Shown here: positions 1 through 9,884 of the stretch, one piece after another | Layout of the letters: each line of letters starts with the position of its first letter | How positions within the stretch are numbered: the first letter of the stretch is position 1 | From: an uncultured Pseudomonadota bacterium | Lineage (GTDB): Bacteria > Myxococcota_A > Bradymonadia > Bradymonadales > GCA-2716585 | Assembly: GCA_937123825.1 (NCBI GenBank) | Contig: CAKZKQ010000235.1 | Span: 35,779 to 99,778 of the forward strand | Length of the DNA: 64,000 nucleotides | Reading direction: 5' to 3' | The notes under the pieces: generated by a model | The model's database searches: none | Told to the model about the DNA's origin: nothing | Seen by the model: the letters and a program-made list of their open reading frames with translations, nothing else | Translations under genes and position numbers: made by a program

Positions 1-2505
1 CGTCAACACACCCGCGGCCGTCACCTCACCGCCCGCCCCCGGACCCTGCACAATCAGCGGGTAGGCCAGGAACCGATCGGTCGTAAACGCCACAAAAGCC
101 TCCGTGCCGCGCAACCTCGTGGCCGGATGCTCCAGCGGCAACGCCACCGGCGCGACCCTGACCACTGGCGTCCCCTCGGGATCAATGACCACCAGGTAGC
201 GCAGCACGCGCCCCTGGGCCCGACACCGCTGCACGCGCTCTTCAAAGACGGCATCGTAAGACTCCAACGCCTCCAGAAACGCATCAACCCCCTCAATCCC
301 CAACAAACGCTCCGGAACCAGCGGCTCGACCACCACCTGCGCCGCCTCCACCTCCAAACCCAACTCTCGGGCCAGGATCAACCCCTTGCGCGCCACATCC
401 GCACCCGAAAGATCGTCCTGAGGCCTGGGCTCGGCGTAACCTGCCGCGATCGCCTCGCGCACCGCCACCGACAAACGCTTGCCTGACATGGTTTCGTTGA
501 TCAAAAACCCCAACGTCCCCGACAAAGCCCCCTCGATCCGGTGGATCCGATCCCCCGTTCGGGTCAAATCCTTCAAAGTCTCCACCACAGGCAGGCTCGC
601 CCCGACGGTCGTCTCGTACAAAAGCGCCCGATGGTGACGCCTGGAGGCCTCTTGAAGCCGCCGATGCCCCTGCAAAGACCCCGCAAAAGGCTTCTTATTG
701 GCCGACACCACGTGAATCCCCCGGCGCAGCGCCTCCTCAAAGAGCGCCTCGTGCCCCGAACCGTCAGAAAGATCCACCAGAATCGGCACTGGAGAGCGCG
801 ACAACACCTCCAGAACCTTAAAATCGTCGGCCTCAACGCCTCCAAGCCGCTCACAGCCCTCCGGCAACGGCCCATCGGCCTTGAAGAGCGCCTCGGGGGC
901 CTCAAGCGGCAGGCCGCCCTGATGAGAAACCACCGCGCCGCTGCGTCTGGCCAGCGCCACCACATCCAAAACCACGTCCTGGGTCTTCAAAAGCGCCCGC
1001 GACTGGGCCTTGATCTGCTCAATCAAGCACCCACCGACCACGCCAATGCCCAAAATCCCCAACGATACGCGCTGATGAGAGAAGTTGAACGCCGCATGGG
1101 CCGTGCGCACCGCCAATACGGTGTCTTCGGCCAGCACCACACACGAAATCGAGCGCGATCGACCGCCCTGGGCACGCGCCAGAACGCGCACACCCACCTC
1201 GGAGAGCGCTCCAAAGAAGCGCAGCACCAACTCATCGCGCTCCACCACCCGCTCTGCCACCATAGAGAGCATCGTGACAGGGCCGCGCGCCTCAATCGGC
1301 TCCACCAAACCCTCACCGAGCAACCCCTCCAAGGCCTCCTCGATCGCCCGCTGGGCTCTCTCTGCGGCCTCATGGGGCACCACCAACGTCACCGACTGCC
1401 CCTGGGCGTCCAAAGTGGACATCCAGACCGTCACATCGGCCCGCTCAAGCGCCTCAATCACCCTCCGACCCAGCTTCGCGGGCCGCGCCAGCGCCCTGGA
1501 CTGCACCACCAGCAACGACAAACGCTCCAAAGAGGCCACACACGTCGGGCCATCGCCGCCAGGATCCCCCGTGGCGTCGATTTTGGTCCCCGGAGCGTCC
1601 ACATCCAGCGTGCTGCGGATGAACATCGGGATGCCCGACTCGATCAACGGCAGCATCGTGCGCGCATGAAAGACCCTGGCGCCGTAATGGGACAACTCCA
1701 ACGCCTCCAGATAGCTCAAATGGCGCACCGGGTACGCATCTGGGATGATCGCCGGATCCCCAGTCATCACCCCGGGCACATCCGTGCACCGAACCACCTC
1801 CCTGGCATCCAAACCGCGGCCCAACAACGTCGCCGTGTAGTCCGAACCATTGCGTCCAAGGGTCGTCGTGCGCCCATCGGGCGTCTGGCCCAGAAAACCG
1901 GTGTGCACCGTGACACAATCTTGCCAGGACGGCGCCAGCGCTTGCAGTCTGGTCCTGGTCGCAGCCCAATCAATGACCGCGTCACCAAAGGTGTCATCGG
2001 TCACCGCCCACTGGCGCGCATCGACAAAGAGCCCCGGCACACCCAACGCCCTCAACACCGCCGACAACCCCGCCGCGCTCAACCGCTCTCCAAACGACAA
2101 GACCAGATCGGTGCTCTGCGCCGTGCTCTCGCGCAGCAAGCTCACCCCCAACAAAAGCTGCTCAAGCGGCCCAATAAACTCAGACACCAACGCCGACACG
2201 TCGACCTCTTCCACCCGGCGGCCTTCGCGCCGATAACCCTCCAGCACACCCCACAAATTGGCCTGCGCCAACGCACCCACCCGGCGCGCCACAACCACCG
2301 CCTGATCCAGGCGGCCTTCGCTGGCCAGCGACAGCGCCTCCAACAACCAATCAGTGCTCTGGCCCATCGCCGAGACCACCACCGCCAGCGGCCCGCGCTG
2401 CGCCTCCAGGCACACGCGGTCCACCACCACACGCAGCCGCTGGGCGTCGCCCTGGCTGGAACCACCAAACTTAAAGACCCTCACCTGACCCATCACTTCT
2501 GTCAT
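1..2505 (-). CDS. metL: Bifunctional aspartokinase / homoserine dehydrogenase (3' end cut by window edge)
   Basis: Catalyses the first and third steps of the aspartate family pathway: aspartate to aspartyl phosphate, and aspartate semialdehyde to homoserine. The kinase domain opens with KFGGSS at residues 12-17, then SFGERLSA and LGRNGSDYTA. A middle ACT-like regulatory region follows. The NAD(P)-binding GILGIGVVGG begins the dehydrogenase domain near residue 475, and the homoserine dehydrogenase motifs VGASLPV and GALSGTLGF come after it. The frame is still open at base 1, in the C-terminal GAGGEVTAAGV motif, so only about 10-15 residues should be missing. The ATG at 2505 has GGGAG upstream. 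It lies 50 nt downstream of metB on the same strand, the order of the enterobacterial metBL operon, so methionine-linked expression is inferred and metL is preferred over thrA. Confidence 0.93.
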   Translation of the reverse strand, partial: MTEVMGQVRVFKFGGSSQGDAQRLRVVVDRVCLEAQRGPLAVVVSAMGQSTDWLLEALSLASEGRLDQAVVVARRVGALAQANLWGVLEGYRREGRRVEEVDVSALVSEFIGPLEQLLLGVSLLRESTAQSTDLVLSFGERLSAAGLSAVLRALGVPGLFVDARQWAVTDDTFGDAVIDWAATRTRLQALAPSWQDCVTVHTGFLGQTPDGRTTTLGRNGSDYTATLLGRGLDAREVVRCTDVPGVMTGDPAIIPDAYPVRHLSYLEALELSHYGARVFHARTMLPLIESGIPMFIRSTLDVDAPGTKIDATGDPGGDGPTCVASLERLSLLVVQSRALARPAKLGRRVIEALERADVTVWMSTLDAQGQSVTLVVPHEAAERAQRAIEEALEGLLGEGLVEPIEARGPVTMLSMVAERVVERDELVLRFFGALSEVGVRVLARAQGGRSRSISCVVLAEDTVLAVRTAHAAFNFSHQRVSLGILGIGVVGGCLIEQIKAQSRALLKTQDVVLDVVALARRSGAVVSHQGGLPLEAPEALFKADGPLPEGCERLGGVEADDFKVLEVLSRSPVPILVDLSDGSGHEALFEEALRRGIHVVSANKKPFAGSLQGHRRLQEASRRHHRALLYETTVGASLPVVETLKDLTRTGDRIHRIEGALSGTLGFLINETMSGKRLSVAVREAIAAGYAEPRPQDDLSGADVARKGLILARELGLEVEAAQVVVEPLVPERLLGIEGVDAFLEALESYDAVFEERVQRCRAQGRVLRYLVVIDPEGTPVVRVAPVALPLEHPATRLRGTEAFVAFTTDRFLAYPLIVQGPGAGGEVTAAGVLT

Positions 2506-2555
2506 TGCATGCTCCCATTGCTGCATCAACACTTGCCCATGACCGTGGTTTGGCA

Positions 2556-3752
2556 TCAGGCACGCTCCAGGGCGGTCAGCGCCTGGGCCAGATCGTCCAA
2601 AATGTCCTGTGTGTCCTCGATCCCCAACGACAGCCGCACAAGGTTGTCTCTGGCACCCACCTCGCGGCGCTGCTGCGGGGTCAGGTGGTAGAAGCTGATC
2701 AACGTCGGCTGCATGATCAGACTCTCCACGCCGCCAAGCGAAGGCCCAATTTGAGGAATGCGGCACGCGTCCACAAAAGCACTGGTGCCGTCCAGATCAG
2801 CGTCCACCAGAAAGCTGACCACCCCACCAAAACCCGACATCTGAGCCTTCGCCACCGCGTGATCCGGGTGACCCTCCAAGCCAGGGTAGAAGACCTCTTT
2901 GACTCTGGGCTGCTGCTCCAGAAAGCGCGCCACCGCAAGCCCTGTGGCGTTTTGCCGCCCCACGCGCAGCTCCAGCGTCTTGGTCCCCCGGATCAAGAGG
3001 TAGGCCGCGTGCGGATCGAGCACACACCCCAGCACCCCCCGAAACTCCCGCACCTGCTCCACCAACGCCGCCCGGCCACAGACCACCCCCGCCAACAGGT
3101 CGTTGTGACCCCCCAGGTACTTGGTGCATGAGTGCGTCACCAGATCCACGCCCCACTCGACCGGGCGCTGGTTGATGGGCGTGGCAAAGGTCGAATCAAT
3201 AAAGAGGCTCACCCCGTCGTAGCGATCCTTGATCGCCACCAGGCGCTCCAGATCGGCCACCCGCAGGTAGGGGTTGGTCGGCGACTCAGCCACGATCAAA
3301 CGGGTGCGGCCCGGGCGAATGGCCCCCTCAAGGCCCGCATAGTCGCCGGGGTCCACCAACGTCGCCTCGACCCCGTAGCGGGCCAGGGTTTTGATCACAA
3401 ACTGGCGCGTGCGGCGGTAACAATCGCGGGTCATGACCACGTGGTCGCCCTGACCCAGCAGCGCCAACAAGGTGGTCGTGATCGCCGCCATCCCGCTCGA
3501 AAAACACGCCGCATCCTCGGCACCGTCCAGCGCCGCCAGCTTCAACTCCGCCGCGCGCACCGTCGGATTGCCATAACGGCCGTACTCGTTGCGCTCGACG
3601 CGCCCCTCAAAGTGATCGCCGATCCCGGCGCTGGTCTCAAAAGTGTAGGTGGCGGTGGCCACAATCGGGTGGGCCACGGCGTGGTGCGCCTTGGCACGGC
3701 GCTCACCAGCATGGACGGCGCGCGTCCCATTGACTTTGACTTCTTTGCGCAT
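2556..3752 (-). CDS. metB: Cystathionine gamma-synthase / trans-sulfuration PLP enzyme
   Basis: PLP-dependent Cys/Met metabolism enzyme of 398 aa, usual family length. Visible motifs are YGRYGNPT (about residues 58-65), the PLP-phosphate region FSSGMAA, and the cofactor lysine Lys211 in [11 protein letters not shown]. The C-terminal half carries LGGVESL and the conserved [11 protein letters not shown]. The family includes cystathionine gamma-synthase, cystathionine beta-lyase and O-acetylhomoserine sulfhydrylases, which cannot be told apart by eye. Proximity to the aspartokinase/homoserine dehydrogenase supports MetB. I chose the ATG at 3752 because GGAG lies 8 nt upstream. A GTG at 3779 would add nine residues (MGMPSGDSA) with no clear ribosome binding site. 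Confidence 0.88.
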   Translation of the reverse strand: MRKEVKVNGTRAVHAGERRAKAHHAVAHPIVATATYTFETSAGIGDHFEGRVERNEYGRYGNPTVRAAELKLAALDGAEDAACFSSGMAAITTTLLALLGQGDHVVMTRDCYRRTRQFVIKTLARYGVEATLVDPGDYAGLEGAIRPGRTRLIVAESPTNPYLRVADLERLVAIKDRYDGVSLFIDSTFATPINQRPVEWGVDLVTHSCTKYLGGHNDLLAGVVCGRAALVEQVREFRGVLGCVLDPHAAYLLIRGTKTLELRVGRQNATGLAVARFLEQQPRVKEVFYPGLEGHPDHAVAKAQMSGFGGVVSFLVDADLDGTSAFVDACRIPQIGPSLGGVESLIMQPTLISFYHLTPQQRREVGARDNLVRLSLGIEDTQDILDDLAQALTALERA

Positions 3753-4305
3753 GGCACTGTCTCCACTGGGCATCCCCACAAGCGCGGGGGTTGAGTTCGC
3801 CAGCAGACAACACGCACTTGCTCACCGTCAGCGCCGCGACCTTTGCGTTGAAGGCTTCACACAGTGTTGGGCAAAATGTCAGGAAGTCAGTCAATGAATG
3901 ATCCCCATGGTCTACCCCAGCGCACAAAGCGCTGCAGCAGCAGGCGTTACCACCTTTGTCTCTCGATCCGTGGACGAGACAGGTTGGTTGAGCTTCTACG
4001 GGCCAGTCCCTCAGCTCATCTGCATGGCAATCTTGAGACTATCGCCGCCCCGCACACCTGACAAGCACTTTTTTCAATCACCACCATCCCCGCACCGTGC
4101 TACCCTACCCAAAACCCACCCCACACAGACCCAACCATGAACACAAACCACACCCCACCAACCCGGTCCTCGGCGCTGGCGCTCATCAACGCCTTCTTTC
4201 TGTGGCGAGCCAGACGAGCAAGCCCTCAAAGCACACAAAACTGACAGTCAGTGACACTTTTTAGAAATAAACCCCCTCCACCATACGCTCTCGGGTTCGA
4301 CCTGG
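3753..4305. other. Intergenic region upstream of metB
   Basis: About 550 bases with no supported gene. It holds the 5' region of metB on the minus strand. I saw no SAM-I or SAM-II riboswitch consensus there. A short palindrome ACTGA-cag-TCAGT at 4240-4252 is followed by a short T run (4257-4261) and could be a weak terminator. A 35-codon ATG frame at 4137-4244 lacks a ribosome binding site and is not called. Confidence 0.4.
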
Positions 4306-4836
4306 ATGCAACGCAATGCTCCTTCAACCGCTCACACCGCAAAGGACCTGCTCCAACCCATGAACCCAGCGCCCCAAGCCAACAACGCCGCCCCTCACCA
4401 CATCTTCAACATCGTCTTTGGCACGCTCAACGCACTCCCAGCTGCGCTGCTCACCATACTCTCGGCATTGCTGATCTTCGAAGGTGCATTCTCCGCCTCT
4501 GCCGAGGCCGGCATCGGACTGGCCCTTGGAGGATTCAGCATCGCACCGGCGCTGCTCTGGCTTGGCGCTGGCGTCACCTCTCTCCTGTCTGGCCTCTCAC
4601 GGCGCAACAACACCCCCAAAGCCAAGCTCACCACCGCCGCCGCCATATTGAACGCCCTCATCTACATCCCTGCCATCGCTCTGGCCACCGCAGCCACCAT
4701 CTACACACTGACCGATCCCATATCCGACGGCGTCGTCGACACACTCTTGGCCTCCGCGCTGATCTTGCTGGCGCAGCTGGGATGCTTCAACGCCTGGACG
4801 CTCTGGAAAGCACGCAAAAAAGACCTCGCCGCCTGA
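4306..4836 (+). CDS. Small four-helix integral membrane protein, function unknown
   Basis: I do not recognise a family. The 176-residue product has a polar N-terminus followed by four hydrophobic segments, at about residues 34-58, 66-92, 103-127 and 137-160, and ends in a positively charged tail (KARKKDLAA). This predicts a cytoplasmic-membrane protein with both ends inside. The start is uncertain: ATG 4306 has no good ribosome binding site, and ATG 4360 (MNPAPQ) has AAAGGA rather far upstream. It stands alone between metB and the lipase gene, so context gives no functional hint. Confidence 0.55.
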   Translation: MQRNAPSTAHTAKDLLQPMNPAPQANNAAPHHIFNIVFGTLNALPAALLTILSALLIFEGAFSASAEAGIGLALGGFSIAPALLWLGAGVTSLLSGLSRRNNTPKAKLTTAAAILNALIYIPAIALATAATIYTLTDPISDGVVDTLLASALILLAQLGCFNAWTLWKARKKDLAA

Positions 4837-5023
4837 ATCAACCCTCCCAACCTCCAGAACGCCTCGTGCACAAACCGCCTCTCACCACACCTCCGGCACA
4901 CCAGTTGAACACCCAAGGTGTCCAATCCAACACACAACACGTCATGATTGGACACCAACAAACACACCAAAACAAAAGATAAAAACAAAACAGTATCACA
5001 CCTTGCTAAAAACAAGAAAAAGA

Positions 5024-5124
5024 GACCCCTTACCTATGGAGGGGGGGAGACTTCAGCTCGGTGTCCGAATCAGCAGCCCTGTCGTGCGCTGGATCGCTCC
5101 CCCTCTCTATGGGTAAGGGGTCCC
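5024..5124. repeat. Long hairpin-forming inverted repeat, ~24-bp arms
   Basis: The left arm (5024-5047) starts GACCCCTTACC and ends in a G run. The right arm (5099-5124) contains GGTAAGGGGTC followed by CCC. Eleven bases pair perfectly and most of the rest pair, around a spacer of about 52 bases. Transcribed from either strand it would form a hairpin of about 100 nt. It could be a small mobile (MITE-like) element, a structured RNA or a strong bidirectional terminator. There is no T run, which argues against a simple intrinsic terminator. Confidence 0.6.
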
Positions 5125-5199
5125 TCAAGACGTGGAAATAGAGAACCGTGTCGACCCCGAGCCCGCGCGTGACCGCGACCTCGAATCCGACCACCAGGC

Positions 5200-5402
5200 A
5201 GCCCCTGGCCACCAGCCGCAAGCGGTGTCTGACCCCCCGTCCGCCTTACAAACAACGGCATCGCTTCCACCAAAGAGGTTTGGCTTTCGCCTCCCCACAA
5301 GCGCCGACATCAGGCATGTCGACTTTGATGGCAACGACCCCGATGGCTGCAACGCACACCAAGGGTCAAACACGGCCTGGGGTTGGTGACCCAGCACCGC
5401 CA
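5200..5402. repeat. Diverged inverted duplication with codon-like divergence pattern
   Basis: The plus strand at about 5200-5277 and the minus strand at about 5402-5325 align over about 78 bases at roughly two-thirds identity. In the conserved core both arms can be read as GHQPQAV-x-DP-xx-AL, and mismatches recur every third base (CAG/CAA, CCG/CCC, CAA/CAG, GCG/GCC). That is what synonymous drift of a once protein-coding segment looks like. The arms face each other around a centre of about 47 bases. Neither arm sits in a convincing complete gene now. Confidence 0.5.
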
Positions 5403-5557
5403 GGGTCCCGCGCACCAAAGAGCCACCCTCCAGTGCGCCAGACGGCAAATCGTTAGAGCAAACACCGGGCCAACTTTGAAAAAGGTTGTTGAATCCTTCA
5501 CCAACCCGCATCATCCTTGCCTCTGTGACCACAACTCCCAACACGGGTGACCACACC

Positions 5558-7024
5558 ATGCTCTCCAAACCAACACGGCCTGCGCTGCTCATCGCCGCCT
5601 GCGCCTTGATGCTCCTTGGCAACGCCTGCTCAGACGACGACAACAACAACGCCGCCGAGCCCGACAACAACGCCCCCAATAACGCCGCCGACGCCAACGA
5701 TGGCGACGCTGATCCTCCCCCCATGGACGCCAGCGATGACGACATCACCGACCAACCCGACGCCGATCCTCCGCCGCCGCCCGACTTCACCGACCCCGCG
5801 ACACCGCCACCCTGCCAAAGCGACCGCAACCCGATCATCGCGGCCCACGGCTTCCTCGCCTCAGGCGACACCTACGCCCTTCACGCGCTGCGGCTGGCCA
5901 GCAACGGATACTGCCTGGACCGCATCCACCCCTTTGACTGGAACACCCTCGACGGCGACGCCCCCAACGAAGACCTCCTGGACGCCTTCATCGACAAAGT
6001 CCTGGCCGACAACAACGCCGCCCAGGTCGACCTCTGGGGACACTCCGCAGGCGGAAACCTCGGCTACAGCTACCTCTCTGAGCCCCAACGCGCCGCCAAA
6101 GTCGCCCACTACGTCCACATCGGCAGCTTCGTCAACGAAGGCCCCGCTGGACCCGCGGACAACCCCGTGCCCACGCTCAACCTCTGGAGCCAGGGCGACC
6201 TCATCATCGATCCCAAAGACGACATCCCCGGCGCCACCAACGTCTCGCTCCAAACCGAAGACCACTACGCCGTGGCCACCTCCGAGGCCTCCTTCACTGC
6301 CATCTACAACTTCATCACCGATGGACAGGAGCCCCAAACCACCACCGTCACCCCCGAAGACACCCTCTACATCTCCGGCAAGGCGCTCTCGCTTGGCGAA
6401 AACGCCCCCGTGGTCGAGGGCGTCGTGACCATCTTCGCCCTCGATGACCAGGGCAAACGCCAGGGCGACCCAGTGGCCGTCTTCCCCACCGACGAACTCG
6501 GCCACTGGGGACCCTTCATCGCCCAGCCCCAAACCCACTATGAGATGCGCGTCCAACCCCCCGGACCCGACGCCACCCCCGTGCACTACTACCGAGAGCC
6601 CTTCACGCGCTCCAACGACATGGTCTACCTGCGCACCCTGCCTGGCCCCGGCTCACTGGCTGGCACGCTCCTGTCCATCATCCCCTTCAAGACCGGAGAG
6701 GCCGTCACCGTCATCTTCATGTCCAGCCGCGCCCTGAACGACACCACAGACACCCTCACCATCGGCGACCTCACCCTCTCCACCCCCGAAGTCGCCTCCC
6801 CCGACCAGACCACCATCGCCATCTTCCTCTACGACGCCAACGGCGACGGAGAAACCCAGGGCACCGCCGTGTCCACCTTCGGCAGCTTCCCCTTCCTCAA
6901 CGCAGTCGACGCAGCCCTGCCCGCAGACGGACAACCCATCGACATCACCCTCAACGGCCGCACCCTCACCGTCGAACCCTGGTCCGCCGCCGAAGAAGGG
7001 GCCACCATCGCCGTCTTCGACTGA
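5558..7024 (+). CDS. Secreted lipoprotein triacylglycerol lipase / esterase (alpha/beta hydrolase)
   Basis: 488-residue exported lipase. The N-terminal signal peptide ends in lipobox LGNAC, so it is predicted to be lipid-anchored. A low-complexity Asp/Asn/Pro linker (about residues 30-80) separates the anchor from the enzyme. The hydrolase domain carries the nucleophile elbow GHSAGG, an acid candidate in GDLIIDP and a histidine in EDHYAV, giving a full catalytic triad. The C-terminal half, from about residue 270, is beta-rich with no second catalytic motif. Some archaeal and bacterial lipases have lipid-binding C-terminal domains in that position. ATG 5558 is chosen because it begins the signal peptide. 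An in-frame upstream ATG at 5486 would bury the signal. Confidence 0.8.
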   Translation: MLSKPTRPALLIAACALMLLGNACSDDDNNNAAEPDNNAPNNAADANDGDADPPPMDASDDDITDQPDADPPPPPDFTDPATPPPCQSDRNPIIAAHGFLASGDTYALHALRLASNGYCLDRIHPFDWNTLDGDAPNEDLLDAFIDKVLADNNAAQVDLWGHSAGGNLGYSYLSEPQRAAKVAHYVHIGSFVNEGPAGPADNPVPTLNLWSQGDLIIDPKDDIPGATNVSLQTEDHYAVATSEASFTAIYNFITDGQEPQTTTVTPEDTLYISGKALSLGENAPVVEGVVTIFALDDQGKRQGDPVAVFPTDELGHWGPFIAQPQTHYEMRVQPPGPDATPVHYYREPFTRSNDMVYLRTLPGPGSLAGTLLSIIPFKTGEAVTVIFMSSRALNDTTDTLTIGDLTLSTPEVASPDQTTIAIFLYDANGDGETQGTAVSTFGSFPFLNAVDAALPADGQPIDITLNGRTLTVEPWSAAEEGATIAVFD

Positions 7025-7168
7025 ACCAACCCCCCAGTTCCCCCCAAAAACACGCAACGGCGCCGGAGAAGACCCTCCGACGCCGCCAACATCACACCGC
7101 GGACCAGCCATCACGCCAGTCCGCAGCGCACACTCGTGTCTTTGTCGCTCAAATCGGGCACACCTGGT

Positions 7169-7822
7169 TCAAAACGCCAGGCCAATGCCGCCGTTGACGA
7201 CCGGTTCGCCCAAATCCGAGTCCATCAGCACCGAGGCCTCCATGATGAACTGCACGTCCTTGCCGATCGCCGTACCCACCGTGCCACCAAAGAGGTGCGC
7301 GGTGCCCGAGCTGCTCCCCGAAAGGATCCGCAGGTCATATTTTGGCGTCAGATAGAGCGCAAAATCCTCCGAGAACCGATACCCCGTGTAGATCGGGATG
7401 TAGATGTCGAGGATGTTCGTCTCCAAATCCCCCGACGAGATCGTCAAATAGCCCACATCACCACCCACAGAGAGCGCAAAACCCTCCTGTTTGCGGTTTC
7501 CGATCAACTGGTACTTCCCACCGAGCGTCGCACCAAAGGGCAACCAGATGTGACCGTGCAGTTCGAGCTTCTCGGTCAACCCATAACGGCCCCAGACGCT
7601 GAGCTGAGGCACCGTAAAGGTCTCAATGTCCTCGTCACCATCCACACCCACGTCAAACGAGTAGGATGTCGCACCGATACCGACGCCAAACTTCGACTCA
7701 CCCTTCTCCAAAACATCCGCTTCTTGAAACTGCGCAAAGCTCGGGCATCCAGAAAGGAGCGCAACCGCCCCCAAGAGCCCCAAAAGCACCAACCCGCGAT
7801 GATTCACACTCTCCAAACGCAT
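7169..7822 (-). CDS. Outer-membrane beta-barrel lipoprotein, function unknown
   Basis: 217 residues. The signal peptide ends in lipobox LLSGC, and the ATG at 7822 is preceded by AGGAGGAGACAG, which fixes the start. The mature part alternates aromatic/hydrophobic and polar residues with many Gly (FGVGIGATSYSFDVGV, WGRYGLTEKLELHGH) and ends in the aromatic terminus GIGLAF, all typical of porin-like outer-membrane strands. I do not recognise a named family. A stem CCTGG/CCAGG lies at the 3' end of the gene (about 7160-7180). It resembles in style the protein encoded at 9885-10538, but sequence similarity is not obvious. Confidence 0.7.
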   Translation of the reverse strand: MRLESVNHRGLVLLGLLGAVALLSGCPSFAQFQEADVLEKGESKFGVGIGATSYSFDVGVDGDEDIETFTVPQLSVWGRYGLTEKLELHGHIWLPFGATLGGKYQLIGNRKQEGFALSVGGDVGYLTISSGDLETNILDIYIPIYTGYRFSEDFALYLTPKYDLRILSGSSSGTAHLFGGTVGTAIGKDVQFIMEASVLMDSDLGEPVVNGGIGLAF

Positions 7823-8434
7823 CTGTCTCCTCCTGAAGTGCCATCCAAAATGGCACTGGCATGGCTCGGACGCACCCGTGCATGGCGGACAACCATGTTG
7901 GTTCCACAAAGAGCGCCCAAAGGCCCACATTCCTCCGCAGCAATATCCTCACCGACCACGACCACAAGGGCCACGAACGGAGTTTTCTCTCAAGCGCGCC
8001 ACAAGGCGCAGTTCACCCGTCACCTTTGCCACCGCAAAGGCGCTTCATCCACAAACATGGCGTCCGAGAACAAGCCTTGACCGGCTCTTCGAGACAGACG
8101 CGTCGGTTGTGCGTTCCGTTAACAGCAATTCGGGCGATATTTAAAACACAACGAGGCCGCCACCACCCAATGAGTGATGACCGCCTTGAGCCAAAGCCCG
8201 AAAACCAGTGCTGATTGGGTCCAGCGACGGACGCTTCAAGGCTGTATTCAATTAAAAATTAAAAAAGACCGTAAAAGATGCCTTACAACCCCTGCCCACA
8301 CCCCCTTAAAAGGGCGGCAAACGGCGCCAAAGAAGCTCAAAAGTGAGCCCGACGCCACCGATGCACTGGCATAAACCCCTCGGAAGTGCATATTGGGCAC
8401 GTTCAAGGCTGCACCCCATACAGGCGGCGCAGTG
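7823..8434. other. Intergenic region between divergent barrel gene and rsmB
   Basis: About 610 bases with no supported gene. It is locally AT-rich around 8120-8150 and 8250-8275, where promoters for the flanking divergent genes are plausible. I could not define exact -35/-10 boxes. Confidence 0.4.
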
Positions 8435-9826
8435 ATGCACGTTTTTGACCCGCACAAGGCCACCGACATGGTTCAACTGCCGCTCTCATACCTCCTGGTC
8501 GAAGCGCTCGAGACGCTCTACGCCCGCGTCTCCCACAGCAAACGCCCCGCCGACCGTGAAGTCACCGCGTTCCTGCGCCAACAAAAGCGCATCGACCGCA
8601 AAGAGCGCGACTTTCTGGCCAAAACCACCTACGGCATCATCCGGCGACGCGGGCTCCTCATCGAGGCTTCCAAAGAGCTGCCCTTCAAACCCGACCCGCA
8701 CTCCTTTGTCCTGCTCTATCTCCTGGGGTGGACCCACCTCAAACCCACAGACCTGCCGCGCCCCGACGATCAAATCGAACCTGTCATGGAAGCCATCGCC
8801 CGCTTCCGCAAGCGCCCGCCGCCTCAAAACCCCGCCGAGGCCATCGCCCAGAAGCACAGCCTGCCCTTGTGGCTCTCCGCCGCCCTCATCGAAGCCTGGG
8901 GCCAGGAGCAAGCCCCCAAGCTGGCCGCCGCCCTCAAACGCCCACCGCCGCTGACCCTGCGCGTCAACACGCTCTACGCCACGCGCCAGGAAGTCCGCAC
9001 CATGCTCTCGCGTCAGGGCGTGCGCACCTCACCGACCAAATACAGCCCCATCGGGCTGACCGTCACCGGACACGCGCGCGTCATGAAGACCCAGGCCTTC
9101 AAGCAAGGCCTCTTTGAAATTCAGGACGAAGGCAGCCAGCTCATCGGGCTGCTGGCAGAAGCAGAGCCTGGACAGTGCGTCATCGACGCCTGCGCTGGCG
9201 CCGGAGGCAAAACCCTCCACCTGGCCGCCGACATGCACAACAAGGGCATGCTCTACGCCATGGACGCCTACCAACACCGCCTCTCACAGCTCAAACCACG
9301 CGCGCGCCGCGCCAGGGTCCACAACCTGCGCTTCCACGCCATCGACAAAGACGGCACCAAGAAGCTGGCGCGCCTGAAAAAACGCGCCGACGTGGTCCTC
9401 ATCGACGCCCCCTGCTCTGGCACCGGCGCTCTGCGGCGCAACCCTGACGACGCCTGGAAGCTCCAGGCCACCGCCCCCACAAAATACGCCGCCATCCAGG
9501 CCGAGATCATCGAGCGCTATGCCCGCATGGTCCGCCCCGGCGGCAGACTCGTCTACGCCACCTGCTCTCTGCTCCCCCAGGAGAACCAGCAGACCGTCGA
9601 GCACTTCCTCAAAACCCACGGAGACACCTTCACCCCCGTCCCCGTCGCTCAGATCTTCGACCGCTGCGCCTCCCAAACCCCCCAGTTCCCCGACCAGAGC
9701 CCCTGGATGCGCCTGGCGCCACACCTTCACGGCACCGATGGCTTCTTCGCCGCCGTCTTTGAACGAAAAAAGCCCGACGACCAACCGGCCACCGAGCTTC
9801 AAAACGCTCCCGAAGACACCCCCTGA
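8435..9826 (+). CDS. rsmB: 16S rRNA (cytosine-C5) methyltransferase, RsmB/Sun family
   Basis: 463-residue SAM-dependent m5C methyltransferase. The N-terminal ~150 residues form the NusB-like RNA-binding domain. The catalytic domain shows the SAM-binding motif DACAGAGGKT, then DAPCSGTGALRRNPDD and ATCSLLPQEN, which hold the two family cysteines (PCSG for release, TCS for catalysis). E. coli RsmB (429 aa) is similar in length. The ATG at 8435 is preferred. An in-frame TTG at 8393 extends the frame by 14 unconvincing residues. A close RsmF/NOP2-type paralogue is possible, but the NusB-like N-terminus favours RsmB. Confidence 0.87.
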   Translation: MHVFDPHKATDMVQLPLSYLLVEALETLYARVSHSKRPADREVTAFLRQQKRIDRKERDFLAKTTYGIIRRRGLLIEASKELPFKPDPHSFVLLYLLGWTHLKPTDLPRPDDQIEPVMEAIARFRKRPPPQNPAEAIAQKHSLPLWLSAALIEAWGQEQAPKLAAALKRPPPLTLRVNTLYATRQEVRTMLSRQGVRTSPTKYSPIGLTVTGHARVMKTQAFKQGLFEIQDEGSQLIGLLAEAEPGQCVIDACAGAGGKTLHLAADMHNKGMLYAMDAYQHRLSQLKPRARRARVHNLRFHAIDKDGTKKLARLKKRADVVLIDAPCSGTGALRRNPDDAWKLQATAPTKYAAIQAEIIERYARMVRPGGRLVYATCSLLPQENQQTVEHFLKTHGDTFTPVPVAQIFDRCASQTPQFPDQSPWMRLAPHLHGTDGFFAAVFERKKPDDQPATELQNAPEDTP

Positions 9827-9884
9827 ACCCCACGTCGATGACGATCAGGGATTTGACGACGCGCCACACATACAAACCCGGCGC

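Larger units (their letters stand above)
4837..5557. other. Non-coding stretch with two large inverted repeats
   Basis: No gene is supported over about 720 bases. The left part (about 4960-5020) is A-rich. Two separate inverted repeats fill most of the remainder, at 5024-5124 and about 5200-5400. The final 150 bases carry the upstream region of the lipase gene. Open frames here (for example 5125-5871 minus) mirror the repeat arms and run into the lipase antisense, so I do not call them. Confidence 0.6.

Noticed and set aside
541..2691. 716-residue plus-strand open frame across metL
   Set aside because: Antisense shadow of the aspartokinase/homoserine dehydrogenase. Its product is His/Arg/Gln/Pro-rich with no motif, while the minus frame has all catalytic motifs.
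3753..3900. SAM riboswitch upstream of metB
   Set aside because: Expected for methionine genes, but no SAM-I or SAM-II consensus was seen in the leader.
4137..4244. 35-codon frame starting MNTNHTPP
   Set aside because: No ribosome binding site, no homology recognised, too short to support.
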